Shown here in pieces: positions 1 to 10,946 of a stretch of 64,000 bases of DNA. This DNA comes from Liolophura sinensis (taxonomy: Eukaryota; Mollusca; Polyplacophora; Chitonida; Chitonidae): NCBI RefSeq assembly GCF_032854445.1, contig NC_088295.1, positions 53,923,249 through 53,987,248 on the forward strand, in the 5' to 3' direction. A program made the translations under genes and the position numbers. The notes beneath the pieces were generated by a model that saw nothing but the letters and a program-made list of their open reading frames with translations, did not search any database and was not told where the DNA came from. Positions within the stretch are counted from its first letter, which is position 1; every line of letters starts with the position of its first letter.

Positions 1-249
1 GCTGGTGGAAGACAAGACGAAGTGGTCTTCAATAAACCATAGACTGTGCAAACAGCTCCATAAACACTGTTGACCGCTTATTTTCACCAAGGCATCATGG
101 CAAATGAGAGCCAGGGAATAAAGAAGATAAATTTGAACAAACTTGAAGCAATAAATGTAACTACTCTAATCCTGGAATTGTGAAATAGCAAAAATGGCAA
201 GGTCATACTTCACACTAAACAGTTTGAGTATGTCTTTCACATGAGAAGA

Positions 250-612
250 CTGGCCCTGATAGCACAGCTGGCAGAGCATCCGCTTCAGCGGGGCGGTAGA
301 TCCAGGATCAATCCTTGATCGAGTCACACCTAAGACTTTAAAAGAGAAAGTTGTAACTTCCTCGCTTGGCGTTCAGCATGAAGGGGATAGTGCAACGACC
401 TGGTTGACCCGTATCAGTATAATGGCTTGAGCGGGGCCGCTTACTTGCCTTTGGTAAGTCGTTTCAGTGAAGCAGAACTAGATAAAAGAGCAGTGGAAAT
501 CCGTCCTGCAACAAGGAGGCACATTAAATGCATTCTAAGCATTCCTTCTTCGTCATATGACTGAAAAATCATTAAGTATGACGTTAAACCCCAAGCACGC
601 ACTCACTAACAT
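250..612 (+). mobile_element. SINE family 1, near full length
   Basis: tRNA-like head with A-box TAGCACAGCTGG (260-271) and B-box AGGATCAATCC (304-314). The tail GTCATATGACTGAAAAATC, then ACGTTAAACCCCAAGC and CACTCACTAAC, is the 3' consensus shared by copies at 1361, 8035 and 28261. Confidence 0.85.
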
Positions 613-1015
613 GAGGGGTGAGCACTGTATATATCTTATGTGACATCAGCTTTTGTAGGTTCAAGGTTTGCAGACAAAACCCCCTACCGCCCCCCACAAC
701 TTACTCTTCTGCTCCACCACCTGTTTGGTGACACCCTCATCGCCCACCACAAGGAAGGCCAATACAAACAGCTGTACACATGTCCTCACATCCTGGGGAT
801 CCTGTCAACAACAACAACATTGTACTAGTAGTCATCATTTTCAAATACAAACACAACTTTACATTTTCCAGTAGAAAATATTATTATTCAAAAATACAAT
901 CCTCCTGAAAAAAAAAATGCATTTTTTAGAGACAAACATAGATCATAAAATACAATTCTCAATTATTCAGTTCATAAGGAATCATAAATACTTTTAATGG
1001 GAACTCTTTGCATAC

Positions 1016-1309
1016 CTTAATATCTCTGCGATACATCAGTGCATACATATCGCTGAGAGAATTGGAGAACTGTAGTTGGAGAAAAACATCTCTAGCCGAG
1101 TCTGTGTTGAGCATCACCATGGCAGTCAGCAGTCTGAGAGCAGACTTGATCTGGGAGGACTTGTTTCTCATGGCTAACTGGTAATACACGGAACCTGTGT
1201 TACGTTCCAGAATATGCTGCACAATCACATTACCACACGACTGGTACTGTGCCAGGTCATCTGCTATTCTCGTCAGAATGTGTTCTAGACTGGTGAATAT
1301 CAACTGATA
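1016..1309 (-). CDS. URB1: URB1 coding exon 3
   Basis: 294 bp (98 codons), acceptor TTGCAG|TATCAG and donor AAG|GTATGC, phase 0 at both ends. Encodes YQLIFTSLEHILTRIADDL through to YALMYRRDIK, the beginning of the alpha-helical Npa1 region. No further URB1 exon is visible in 1-1015; that stretch is intron with a SINE at about 250-612. Confidence 0.87.
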
Positions 1310-4300
1310 CTGCAAGAAATCATGACAAGCAGCATGTTAGGGTCTACAATATGGCTATGAGTGAGTTAGTGAGTGAGTGAGTGCTTTGGGTATAAAGCTG
1401 TACTTAACAATTTTTCAGTCATATGACGACGAACAATATGGCTATGATTTAGAAATTAGGGCTTGTACATGACAAATATGTAATGAACTTCCTAACGTTC
1501 ATTTTATAGGTTCACATATGTATACATCACTATCTTCATACAGTTGCCAAGTATAATCCTCATTTCAAATGTCTTGCAAATGTGAAGCATCATTTGCTCA
1601 ACAAAAAAGAATGGAAAATCTGATTGGCATAAGCAAATTCTCTTCCTTTCACTGATTTGGAGACATATGTCAAATACAAAAGCCAAGAGAAGACAACTTT
1701 ATCATACTGCAGTACCATTATGCATGCAAGGTAGGCAGCATATGGCCATCAAGTAATTTTTTTTTCTCTTCGGGTTTGTTTACATACAAGCGTGTACATG
1801 CATTTATTTAAATTCATGTAATTAGCGATAATGAAATATCTGTAACACAAAACTTAAAACAAATTAATCTGAATTATTCTGCATTATTCTTCTTTGTTTA
1901 TTTATTTGTTTGATTTATTTTATTTGATTGGTGTTTTACGCCGTACTCAAGAATATTTCACTTATACGACGGCGGCCAGCAATATGGTGGGTGGAAACCA
2001 GCCACAGCCCGGAGGAAATCCACAACCATCCGCAGGTTGCTGGCAGACCTTCCCACTTACGGCCTGAGAGGAAGCCAGCATGAGCTGGACTTGAACTCAC
2101 AGCGACCGCATTGGTGAGAGGCTCCTGGGTTATTAACGCTGCGCTAGCGCCCTAACCAACTGAGCCACGGAGGCCCCTCTTCTTTGTTTATACTGATGGC
2201 AAAATAACATACTGGTAGTATATGCAGCTGCATACCTCAGATGGCTTTCTTCTTCCAGCATCCAGTACAGCCAGAATTTCAGATCCATCTTTGGATGAAC
2301 AGCAGAATTCCTTAACAATGTCATAGTCAGATTGTATAGGAAACTTCTCTGCACAGAATATAAACTCCTCCAAAGCTGTAAGTCAAATAAAAGTTCGATG
2401 AAGAAACATGAGTTACAGCACGTTGCAGATTACTTGCACTGATCATAGCCAATAGTTCATTTTCACAACGAATGCCATTTAGATATGATTTAGGCCGAAT
2501 TCAAATTATTGTACTGATTGGAAAAAAAACTTTAACTGTGCTCCCTTTCCCGCTTTGACTGTACGTATGCATATAACACAGACAATCAAAATGGGGATGC
2601 TCACCGTTCACTGTTTAACACTTTAATGAACAATTCTGACTTTAATGGCTTTAATATCTGAGGATCAGATGGCTGGAAAAGAGTGTGTATGTGGTCCTGA
2701 ATAGATGGACTAAACCACATCTCATTACATTTCAACAGGCGTGTTTCTTAATTATGAGTATTTTTACCACATCTCACCCATATGTCAATTATTTTTCACC
2801 CTCCCCCACTTAAGTCCAACCACAGCCCCCACCTGCACCTCATTTTCATCACTTCAACGCACAACTTCCCCATTAAAAGTGAGTAAGGTGTAAAGAAAAA
2901 GTTGCTTCTCAGATGCTCCCCGACTAGTCTGAGCACACTGACTAGTAAGTTGAGAAATATTTGGACACTCCATAATTATGGCTGCTCGATCTCTAACCAC
3001 ATATCCTACAGTTTACTCATGTGGTGAAGAACAAACTGCAAAATTCTGTCGGTTTTTCAGTTTAAAAATGACCAATTTGAGTAGACCAAGCCAATTTTTG
3101 ATCTAACAAAACAGTGATTCCCTAGGCTAGGGATTGTTGATTGAAAACATACATGCAGGTGGCAGAATCATTCGAATGCTTTCTATACTTAATATTTAAT
3201 AACTTAATATACATAACTTCAATGCCTGTGACAGAAGACCCAACTTTACATAACTGGACATAAAACATGGAAAAACAGTCCAATCTCTACCACTTATTTG
3301 CTTGCGACCAATCAGAGCGGAGATTTTATCGTCCTGCCTGGTTACAACAATGGAGGCAAGTTGAACTGACAGCAGCTAAATGAAACACCTATAAACTCAC
3401 AGGTTTCAGACTTTGGTTAACCAAGAGGAAGCATGTTTTCTTTGCCGATTCATGCGCCAATGTACAGCTTAGGCTATTGGGCTATTTTTCAGCGTCAAGT
3501 ATGAACCAGTCAAGTAAAGTTGGGTCTTCTGTCATACGCAATGAAGTTATGAACCTTGTTATACATATTAGGTATAAATAGTATTCCGAGGATTTTACCA
3601 CCTATGGTTGAGAAAAGTGTCAAGTAGGAAATCCTACACAGGTTCTAAGTGCGGATAGGAAAATAGCCAGCATTTTGGAAAGAGACTTCTGCTAGATGTT
3701 GTATTGTTAGCATACGTCTAATTAAATGAAAAGCTACACAGACAGTCCAAATGATAGTAGAGCGCATCGTTTTCTCCTGTGACGTTGCAGTGCGTGTGTA
3801 CTTCATATCTGTTTTATGAGCACATGTGCATCTATAATTGTGACATAATAAAGGAAAGAACAAATGAGTTCACAACTTTGCACCGTCCTGATACAGACGG
3901 GAAGGAGTTTTACCAGTTCCCCATTAGGCTGGTTGCTGACCCTCTTCTCACATGTTCATTGTCAAAAGCAGATTCTTCAATGAACTGACATCACTCTACA
4001 ATGCTGCAGCGACCTCAGCTTTACAACTCCCACATCAACTTTACAAATTCCGAGAGTGGGGAATTTTCAAGTTGAGGTTGCTCACATATAGAAGAATGAT
4101 GCCAATGAGCCAAGCTGGCAATTTAGGAGTCTTGCGAGTTCATGGAGGTTTAGGCAAGACAAGATGGAGGCTCTCACAAACTAACGTGACCAAAAAGCGT
4201 CATTTGCAGTATCTGCTGGACTGAATATCTGGCATTGTCAGGTCTGTCGTCTCAAATGCGTGATTAACTGGTACTGTAAAATCACGCTCTCTGGCCGCAT

Positions 4301-4971
4301 TAGTTTGCGCGAGTCTGTTTGTCTTAAAGTACATTTGTGACAATGCCTCGGTCAAAATTAAAAACCAATAGTCTGCATATACAGAAAAGTGCATTACCAT
4401 GTAACTAACAGTTCATTTCACTTTAGATTCACATTCTGTAGCCAAAAAATTGAGTTAAACTTTGTCAAATCTCCTCTTTTTCAGTGCACTGGCCTCCTGT
4501 CATAGTTGGGAAATCTACGACACAGAAGTGAGGGTCTCGTACCTAGCCTCGTGCAAATGTGCCGCCGTATTTGGTCCCACAGCAAAAAAATGTTTTAACC
4601 ACATTTTCACCATGAACATCTGAGGAGGGGATCATTGACTAACAATATGAGCAACCATATATTGATCAGCTGCCAGGGAATGCTGTCAGATCGAAGGGTA
4701 CAGCTAAGACAACCTGACATGGCCTGGAGCACGGCTGGAAGTTTTAAGTTACAACAACAACATCCACGTTTAGAAACCCACCAGTGAACGTTGTGTTTGG
4801 ATCCCGCAGCTTAAAAATGAACTCTACAACAGTGAAGGGTTCTTTCTCTGTGGCGACAACTCCTGACTTTTGCTGTGCTTTAATGTCGCTCTTCTTGCGC
4901 TTCTCAGCTGTTTCTGAGGCATTACTGACCCGCGACGCACGACGTTTACGATTGCCGACATCTGCCTCCAT
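1016..4971 (-). CDS. URB1: URB1 (nucleolar pre-ribosomal-associated protein 1), 5' part, three exons
   Basis: URB1/Npa1 is a large nucleolar protein needed for early assembly of pre-60S ribosomal particles. Three minus-strand exons join with matching phases: 4782-4971, 2236-2375 and 1016-1309. The N-terminus is basic (RKRRASR, KRKKS, likely nuclear/nucleolar targeting). It is followed by FKLRDPN, then LEEFIFCAEKFP across the first junction, then SALRLLTAMVMLNTDSARDV in exon 3. This order matches the N-terminus of animal URB1 as I recall it (FKAQLKDP, then LEAFVSAAKKLP, then LTLMTAMVTQGPEAARDV). ATG at 4971 is chosen as start; an in-frame ATG at 4989 overlaps an E-box and is less likely. The gene leaves the window on the left, so most of the protein is missing. 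It is divergent from CHMP1B. Identification is by remembered family similarity, not by search. Confidence 0.87.
1361..1432 (-). mobile_element. SINE family 1, 5'-truncated, with 15-bp target-site duplication
   Basis: 72-bp tail fragment flanked by perfect ACAATATGGCTATGA copies at 1346-1360 and 1433-1447. The direct repeats show that it inserted as a short fragment. Confidence 0.88.
1908..2177 (-). mobile_element. SINE family 2 (tRNA-headed), full length
   Basis: Reverse orientation: TGATTGGTGTTTTACGCCGT tail on the left, tRNA-like head ending CTGAGCCACGGAGGCCCC on the right. In URB1 intron 2. Confidence 0.9.
2236..2375 (-). CDS. URB1: URB1 coding exon 2
   Basis: 140 bp, acceptor TTACAG|CTTTGG and donor GAG|GTATGC. 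Encodes LEEFIFCAEKFPIQSDYD and continues to RRKPSE. Begins in phase 1 and ends in phase 0. A tRNA-headed SINE (about 1908-2177) sits roughly 60 bp downstream in the intron. Confidence 0.85.
3182..3585. mobile_element. MITE-like element with long imperfect terminal inverted repeats
   Basis: The left arm has CATAACTTCAATGCC and GACAGAAGACCCAACTTTAC (about 3212-3252). The right arm has its reverse complement GTAAAGTTGGGTCTTCTGTC and GCAATGAAGTTATG (about 3515-3552). Arms extend outward imperfectly to 80-90 bp. No coding capacity. Lies in URB1 intron 1. Exact ends and target duplication are not clear. Confidence 0.75.
4782..4971 (-). CDS. URB1: URB1 coding exon 1
   Basis: Encodes the start MEADVGNRKRRASRV and ends at donor CTG|GTGGGT after one base of a codon (phase 1). 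The lone G plus CT from exon 2 makes GCT (Ala), which keeps the frame. Residues just before the donor (EFIFKLRDPNTTFT) correspond to the conserved start of the URB1 folded region. Confidence 0.85.
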
Positions 4972-5174
4972 GTTTACAGTCGCTAACACGTGCTTCCGGT
5001 TATGAGTGTGACGTCATTCTTCATGACTTCCGCTGTTGGAATTAGGAAATCTGTCACAAGGGAAATACTCATCACCAATACACGGAGTAAAGCGTCACAG
5101 AGCGTTTGTGTCTCATATCTGAGTTTTTGATTTTTAGGTACCACACGGAGGATTCGCTGATATAAACGAAGAAA
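4972..5174. promoter_or_regulatory. Bidirectional promoter between URB1 and CHMP1B
   Basis: Only about 200 bp separate the two divergent start codons, so both 5' UTRs and core promoters must lie here or in the first introns. Visible consensus sites are an E-box CACGTG (4987-4992), an ETS-type CTTCCGG immediately after it (4993-4999), a perfect palindromic CRE TGACGTCA (5009-5016) and a second ETS-like ACTTCCGC near 5026. No TATA box is evident, as is usual for housekeeping pairs. Sites are assigned by consensus only. Confidence 0.65.
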
Positions 5175-5190
5175 ATGTCACAAATGGAAA
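5175..5190 (+). CDS. CHMP1B: CHMP1B exon 1 (16-nt coding part)
   Basis: Only five codons plus one base (M-S-Q-M-E, then A) before donor AAA|GTATCC. The leftover A joins AA of exon 2 to make Lys, giving the conserved MEKHLFNL. Too short to be found by ORF length. Confidence 0.93.
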
Positions 5191-8100
5191 GTATCCTTTT
5201 TCGACTATGGCTGGCTGGCTGGCTGGCTGGTTGTACATGTATGATGTGTTTTGATTTCTTGAACTGTTAAGTGTAAATCTACGACTACAATTTTATACCA
5301 GTTACACCGTTTACCATACACATTACTTATTTTGATATAATGTAATAACTGACTGATATTCGAATTGTAATCCATTTTTGATTGAGTTCGCACAGCTTAA
5401 TACAATGAAAGTAAATGAAAATTTGCATCAGCTATAATATAATGTTTAAGAACTAAACTGTAGAAATCATATTGAGAGGCCCAGGATAAAACCCAGGCCA
5501 GGTCGAATGAAAGTCAGAACGCCCTGTAGCCAGAATGCCCTCTACCTAAACGCCTTCTTTATATAATGCATATTCAAGCTAGCGTCATATGGGCTGTGAT
5601 TGTATGGTATGAATTCTGTATGTGCTCTATGTATATATATATATATTTTAGCAACCTATAAATGTTGCTAAATATTGCTATTGTAAAATGCACATTTTAA
5701 AATTATTTCTGGACTTTAAAGTTTGTAAACTGATTGCATGTAAATATGATTGTTGTTGAATAGAGAAATGGATTTGATATTTCTGACAAAGATTATACAT
5801 AGTTGATATTTGCTGATATTTGTCACATACCTGTACTTCCAAACATATCTAGGCTTACAGGGAGTGACATTTAGGTAAAGGGTGTTCAGATACAGGGTGT
5901 TTTTGCTAGTGGACATTTTGAACTGATCCTGTCAGGTCATACCAGTGACTTTAAAAATGGTACTTGTGGCTGCCACACTGAGAGGTTAGTGACTGGGTAG
6001 GGTGTCATGTCTGGTGTCGTCGGCATGTTACTTCAGTGACGGCAACACTTTGGTGGCATGGACTCGCCGTCAAGGAGACACAGTATATCTACACAGTAAC
6101 TACACGCACCTAATCACTCCTCCTCATCTTATCAGTGAAAAATTGTAATGTACAACGTAAAACCCCAAGGATTCACTCATTTTTTAAAATGTAGAGACTG
6201 CTAGGGATTTGTATAGTATTGGATGGTGACTGTGTCTGTTGTTGAACCGCTTCTCAAATGTTTACTTCGAAAAGCAGATTCTTCAGTCAATTGAAATCAC
6301 TGCCTCTAACATGTGAAAGCATCCAGTACTTCAAAACTTCTGACAGATATGACTGAGCCACCGGCTCTACTGGATTAGTAGGTCACCCATGTTTATACCA
6401 TGCTATGCTCCTTATAAAAAGTAAAGGTTGGAAATGCCGTCCTGCCTAACTCCACCTCAACAATGCTGAATGGACTCTAAATACATCATTCTGGCACCAA
6501 TTTTGACACATATCTCCTCTACCGATGCTGTCCAACACATTTTGCCATTCATACATGCAGTCAGTGTGTATTTTTCCCGTAAAAGACACATTTAGCACGG
6601 ACATAGGAATTAGACCACTTCTCTTGCAAATTGCTGCAATTGCTTCCTGTGATTATATGCCAATTTCTGTTTGTGATATACATATATGATCTGTAAGTCC
6701 TTTCCTTAACCTGATAGAACATCTATTCAACCTGAAATTTGCTGCCAAAGATTTAGAAAGAAATGCTAAGAAATGTGAGAAAAGTGAAAAAGAAGAAAAA
6801 GTCAAGTTAAAAAAGGTAAGTTTCAAACTTTATTGTAATTCAGAACTGAATTATTTCATGCTTGAATCATTCTCTTTTCAGAATGCTGTGTGTTACCCAG
6901 CATCTTCTATGATAAGCTGATTGATTCATGTATTGTTCACTTCTCAAATTTTGTCATTATTTTTGCCAGCTATACTTATTATGTTAAATTTCATGTACAA
7001 GTGTTTTTAGGGATTCATAATGTAGAATTATTTGATTGCATATGAAAATTACATATTACTTTGAATAAAACAGGCTATACAGAAAGGAAATATGGAGGGT
7101 GCCAAAATCCATGCAGAAAACTCAATACGACAAAAGAACCAAGCTTTGAATTTCCGGCGAATGAGTGCCCGGATAGACGCTGTTTCTCAGAGAGTGCAGA
7201 CAGCTGTGACAATGAAACAGGTGAGTTAATCATGTGCGTCCTGGCTCAACATTTCCTGACTACACAAGCTGGTTCTAAATGGTGTAAAACCAACTGAAAT
7301 CATTCTCTGCTATTATCAGGGAGTTCTTTGAACTACCTCTTTACTTTATAAGCACAGCTATACAGAAAAGGTAATGTAGTAAGAAAAATAGCACACTGCT
7401 TTGTCCGACTCGTTTTTAGCAAGTATTGTTCCCAGTTGTACAGATACCATCATACATATTATGCATGTGCAGTTTTATTCTCAAAACAGTAGTTCTGTTA
7501 CATTTACACACACAGCGATACCATGGTGTTTATGGCAACCTGTGGATGATCGTGGGTTTTCCCTGGGCTCTGCTCGGTTTTCTGTCACCGTAATTCTGGT
7601 CCCCATTGTTAAGTGAAATATCCTTGAGCGTGGCCTAAAACGCCGATCAGATAAATAAATAAATAAATGAATAACAAGTGTTTAGTCTTCAAGGATCAGT
7701 TTATGTGTTTTGGGATTGTTGTATCACTTTGCATTGGTTCTGTTGGAAGGTAACCTCCTCTATGGCTGGAGTGGTCAAATCTATGGAATCAGCAATGAAG
7801 AGTATGAATTTAGAGAAGGTAAGAATTCATTGTGAACTGCCAGTTTTTCCAGAACTCGATACAAATGGCAGGGATATTTTTTCACATAGTAAAAAAGATA
7901 AACTGATATACATCTATCCAACAATTGTTAAAAGTTTAGTTAGAACATTCATTTCAAAACCAAATGAAAAAACAGGGGAACTATTTGTATAGTGGTTGTG
8001 TGAAGTTTCTGATGTCTCTGAGTTTTCTCTCCGTGAGGTCGTCGTCATATGACTGAAAAATTGTTGAGTACGACGTTAAACCCCAAGCACTCACTCTCTC

Positions 8101-10746
8101 CCTGAGGTATGGATGTACTTACCTGCTCCCCTGATGGTGTGCCTGACTTGGGCCCATCTCTATAAGCATGATAACTTGATACTTTACTTTGCAGCACCAA
8201 GAAGGCAAACAATATGCAGTTTTCGAGTTACGCCATTATGATAACAGAATGACGTCTTGGTGCAAAAAGACGTCGCCACTTTACGGCACAGTAGGGCTAC
8301 TTGCCTATCTTTTAACATGGCAGTGATCGTGTTTAAATCAAAGTATAGACAGAACATCATGTTTTGTGCAATATTGGGGGAACGCTAATTCACCCCTGAA
8401 CACAATTCAGAAGATCAGTGTAATCCTTTCAATTACTTCTCTATATTCTATATACCACCCCAATGTTAAAATTACCAGATTGGCCCTACTGTGCCGTAAA
8501 GTGACGATGTCATATCATAAAGGGACGTCACTCTGTCGTCATAACGTCATATCTTGAAACATGCGTATTGTATAGTGTCATGACTGTTTCTCCTTGCACA
8601 TGTAGGTGTCTCAGTTAATGGACCGCTTTGAGACTCAGTTTGAGAACCTAGATGTGCAGTCTCAGGTGATGGAGAACACGATGAGTGCCTCGTCTACGCT
8701 GACAGCACCCCAGGGCCAAGTAGACAGTCTCATGCAGGAGGTGGCAGATGAGGCAGGGTAAGTCAACAAGCCTGTACCCCAGCAGTCAATGCTATTATCC
8801 ATATTTCAGGCATAGAAGTATAGAAAGATGTTGGTTCCATATCATTTGTCTAATCCAACAAATTTTAAGGCAGATTTTGACTGATGTTATTTGTTTTATT
8901 TCCTGCCTTTCTGATGTAGATAAGGTCATTTTGGAAAGAAATGGCCCGAAAAGAAATTTAAATAATTTTCTGAGGTTGAGTTAAGGACTGGACACAAGGT
9001 ACTGTATTAGTGGTTCCTACTAATGTACTAAAGCCTGTTGCGTTACATTTCACTTGATACAAACAAGTGCAATACTATTCAGCAGAATGTCATTAATGTT
9101 AAACCATAGGTGGGACTGTGCCAGGTGAGGCACTATTTCAGATGTAAAAACAAATATTACTGTGCAGTGATTTATTTACAAACAAAAGAAAGCAGGGTGA
9201 TTTTTAAGATAAATGCCAACCAAAATTTCAACTGAGAAATCTCACAAAACATGTCCTCAAAATGGGGATAATTCTGTTTATGTTTATAAAACATTTTCAT
9301 TGGTTGGTGGTTGGGCTTCTGATGCTCATCCGGTCTTTTTCCATATTTTTTTTCTCCATTGTGTTTTCTTCAATTTTTATCAAAACTGCTGAAGTTTCCA
9401 TGGTGCCGAGCTTAATACTGGGTGGGCTCTTTTCTAAACAAGTCGCACTAACTTGTTAAAGCTGAGTCACTTGACACACAAAATGTCTGAGTGACGGACT
9501 AAGATGGAAGTAATTGATTGTACAAAATTTGACATTCATGATGTTGATGTAGAGATGATAGCTGTAAGTTGGCTATGTGTTTGCAGGCTGGAGTTAAACA
9601 TGGATCTTCCATCAGCTCAGACAACCTCAATAGGAGCATCCACACAGTCATCTCAAGCTTCTCAGGAACAGGTAAGGAAAGCCCAAGGCTCTTGTGGGTG
9701 TCAAGGTGTCAGCTACGAATTCAGGAAGTTCTTACAGGGGACTTTGCGAGTGTTAAGATCAAAGTCAAAGATTAAGAAAAGGCCCTCCCTTATCATGTGG
9801 GTTGTTAAAAATGTTTGGCAGCTTTTATTAGCATATATTTACTGATCACCTGTCACGTATCTGTGTTCCAGATGTAAAAATGACACACCTTTCCTTTAGG
9901 AACTTCTTAAGTTCACATATGTTCAACTCCTCAGTTTCCTTCATTGTTCATCCACTCTAAATAACTTGTTTGAAACGTTTCTCAGACACCTATGCTATGA
10001 TAGATGTAATCAGAAAAAGTTGCAAAAACATTTCAATTCACATTGAACTATGACTTTTTTCAGCCATAAATGAGTTCAAACTCGAAAACTCTTTTTTTCT
10101 ACTCACTGACAGTCTGGAAGGACAACTAAAAACTCTTTTTTCCTACTCACTGACAGTCGGGCAGGATAACTACAGTTTTATCTGAAGGATGTGGTTTAGA
10201 GTGTCATCTGTCAAGGAAATTTTCCACCTGTCATTGTAGAACAAGATATTTTGAGCTGTTCTAATCCCATCAAGTTCATGCTGACACATTGGCTTCATGT
10301 CAGGGAAGAGTCAGTTGGGATTGATTTTTGTCATTCTACACATCTTTCTGTTGAAGAGGGTAGCACATATTAAAAAACGGCCATTTCTAAGCTTGTTCGT
10401 ATGGTGATACATAAAAGTTAAAGATGTTCACCTGCTTGTTTCTTCCTTTTATTATGCGGGATGCTTGTTGCATCTAAAGTTATCAGTTGTATATTGGTTG
10501 ATCAGTCTGGAATTAATCCAGAATAGCTCGCCACATGACGGCATGCGAAGTTAGGTGTTCTAATTTTATTTGTAGGTTTTTTTTTTGTTTCATCAAGAAT
10601 TCTCTCAGCTTCTAGGAGTTATCATAGTGATTGTAAATTGCAGAAGTGTGTAACAGTGTCAACTAATAAACTCAATCATTCATGTTTTCTTTTTTTTCTT
10701 CCAGGACGAGTTATCAAGCAGACTGGCCAAGTTGAGACAGTTGTAG
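5175..10746 (+). CDS. CHMP1B: CHMP1B, ESCRT-III subunit, complete in seven exons
   Basis: Charged multivesicular body protein 1B is a small ESCRT-III filament subunit. It acts in endosomal sorting, membrane scission and cytokinetic abscission, and recruits VPS4 and spastin through its C-terminus. Exons 5175-5190, 6718-6815, 7074-7220, 7750-7818, 8606-8757, 9587-9671 and 10705-10746 join with perfect phases to 609 bp, 202 aa plus stop (family length about 196-199). Visible: MSQMEKHLFNLKFAAKDLER at the N-terminus, the basic helix 1 hairpin, SMAGVVKSM, an acidic C-terminal half, a Ser/Thr/Gln-rich linker (about 162-189) and a terminal MIT-interacting motif DELSSRLAKLR. The split is as in CHMP1B rather than CHMP1A (SMAGVVKSM, NLEK). 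Start ATG follows a purine-rich context. Introns 1 and 4 hold repeats. Confidence 0.97.
5209..5230. repeat. (GGCT)n microsatellite
   Basis: Five and a half GGCT units, 19 bases into CHMP1B intron 1. Confidence 0.95.
5950..6180 (+). mobile_element. Diverged SINE with family 1-like tail
   Basis: Ends CAGTGAAAAATTGTAATG, then TACAACGTAAAACCCCAAG and TTCACTCATT, resembling the family 1 tail. The body (GGTGTCGTCGGCATG..CAGTGACGGCAAC) differs. In CHMP1B intron 1. Confidence 0.6.
6718..6815 (+). CDS. CHMP1B: CHMP1B exon 2
   Basis: Acceptor GATAG|AACATC, donor AAG|GTAAGT. Encodes HLFNLKFAAKDLERNAKKCE and then a Lys/Glu-rich stretch, the basic membrane-binding helix 1. Ends in phase 0. Confidence 0.95.
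7074..7220 (+). CDS. CHMP1B: CHMP1B exon 3
   Basis: Acceptor AACAG|GCTATA, donor CAG|GTGAGT, 49 codons in phase 0. Encodes AIQKGNMEGAKIHAENSIRQ and the SARIDAVSQRVQTAVTMKQ segment of the helical hairpin core. Confidence 0.96.
7528..7672 (+). mobile_element. SINE family 2, 5'-truncated
   Basis: GATCGTGGGTTTTCCCTGGG through AAGTGAAATATCCTTGAG and a (AAAT)n tail. In CHMP1B intron 3. Confidence 0.85.
7750..7818 (+). CDS. CHMP1B: CHMP1B exon 4
   Basis: Acceptor GGAAG|GTAACC, donor GAAG|GTAAG, 23 codons in phase 0. Encodes VTSSMAGVVKSMESAMKSM and NLEK, the segment most diagnostic for CHMP1B. Confidence 0.95.
8035..8098 (+). mobile_element. SINE family 1 tail fragment
   Basis: GTCGTCATATGACTGAAAAA, then GTACGACGTTAAACCCCAAG and CACTCACTC. 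In CHMP1B intron 4, just before the MITE. Confidence 0.85.
8210..8570. mobile_element. MITE-like element with about 90-bp terminal inverted repeats
   Basis: Left end CAATATGCAG and right end CTGCATATTG-like ATGCGTATTG are complementary. The inner arm blocks CACTTTACGGCACAGTAGGG (left) and CCCTACTGTGCCGTAAAGTG (right) are perfect inverted copies. Non-coding, 361 bp, inside CHMP1B intron 4. Flanks suggest a short TA-type target, not certain. Confidence 0.85.
8606..8757 (+). CDS. CHMP1B: CHMP1B exon 5
   Basis: Acceptor TGTAG|GTGTCT, donor GCAGG|GTAAGT. Encodes the acidic helices VSQLMDRFETQFENLDVQSQ through TMSASSTL and LMQEVADEA. Ends in phase 2. Confidence 0.96.
9587..9671 (+). CDS. CHMP1B: CHMP1B exon 6
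   Basis: Acceptor TTGCAG|GCTGGA, donor CAG|GTAAGG. Encodes the LELNMDLPSAQTTSIG linker and a Ser/Gln-rich stretch ending SQEQ. Confidence 0.95.
10085..10172. repeat. Short tandem duplication, 2 copies of about 50 bp
   Basis: CTACTCACTGACAGTC with a following GGA/GCA-GGA-AACTA occurs twice, each after a T-run. Lies in the last CHMP1B intron. Confidence 0.8.
10705..10746 (+). CDS. CHMP1B: CHMP1B exon 7, MIM1 motif and stop
   Basis: Acceptor CTTCCAG|GACGAG behind a long pyrimidine tract. Encodes DELSSRLAKLRQL then TAG. The spaced Leu/Arg pattern is the MIT-interacting motif 1 that binds VPS4 and spastin MIT domains. Confidence 0.96.
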   Translation, partial: DELSSRLAKLRQL

Positions 10747-10920
10747 GGTGATAGATATATTGCAGGAACCTAGACAGCCATTGTTCACAATTAGATATCT
10801 TATAGTAACAGAAATGACATCATATGACATGGTGTTGACATGAGCTATTTTTCTTTCAATTAGCAATGTTACATACAGGGAATAGTGTGTTGTTTTTTCA
10901 CTGGAAAACTTCAACTTCTT

Positions 10921-10926
10921 AATAAA
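10921..10926 (+). other. Polyadenylation signal of CHMP1B
   Basis: AATAAA 175 bases after the CHMP1B stop codon. Gives a short 3' UTR. Another AATAAA near 13009 could serve a longer form. Confidence 0.6.
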
Positions 10927-10946
10927 ACTGATTTTATTTTGATAAT

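Noticed and set aside
4784-5005. Plus-strand ORF opposite URB1 exon 1
   Set aside because: It is the reverse complement of the coding exon and has no independent support.
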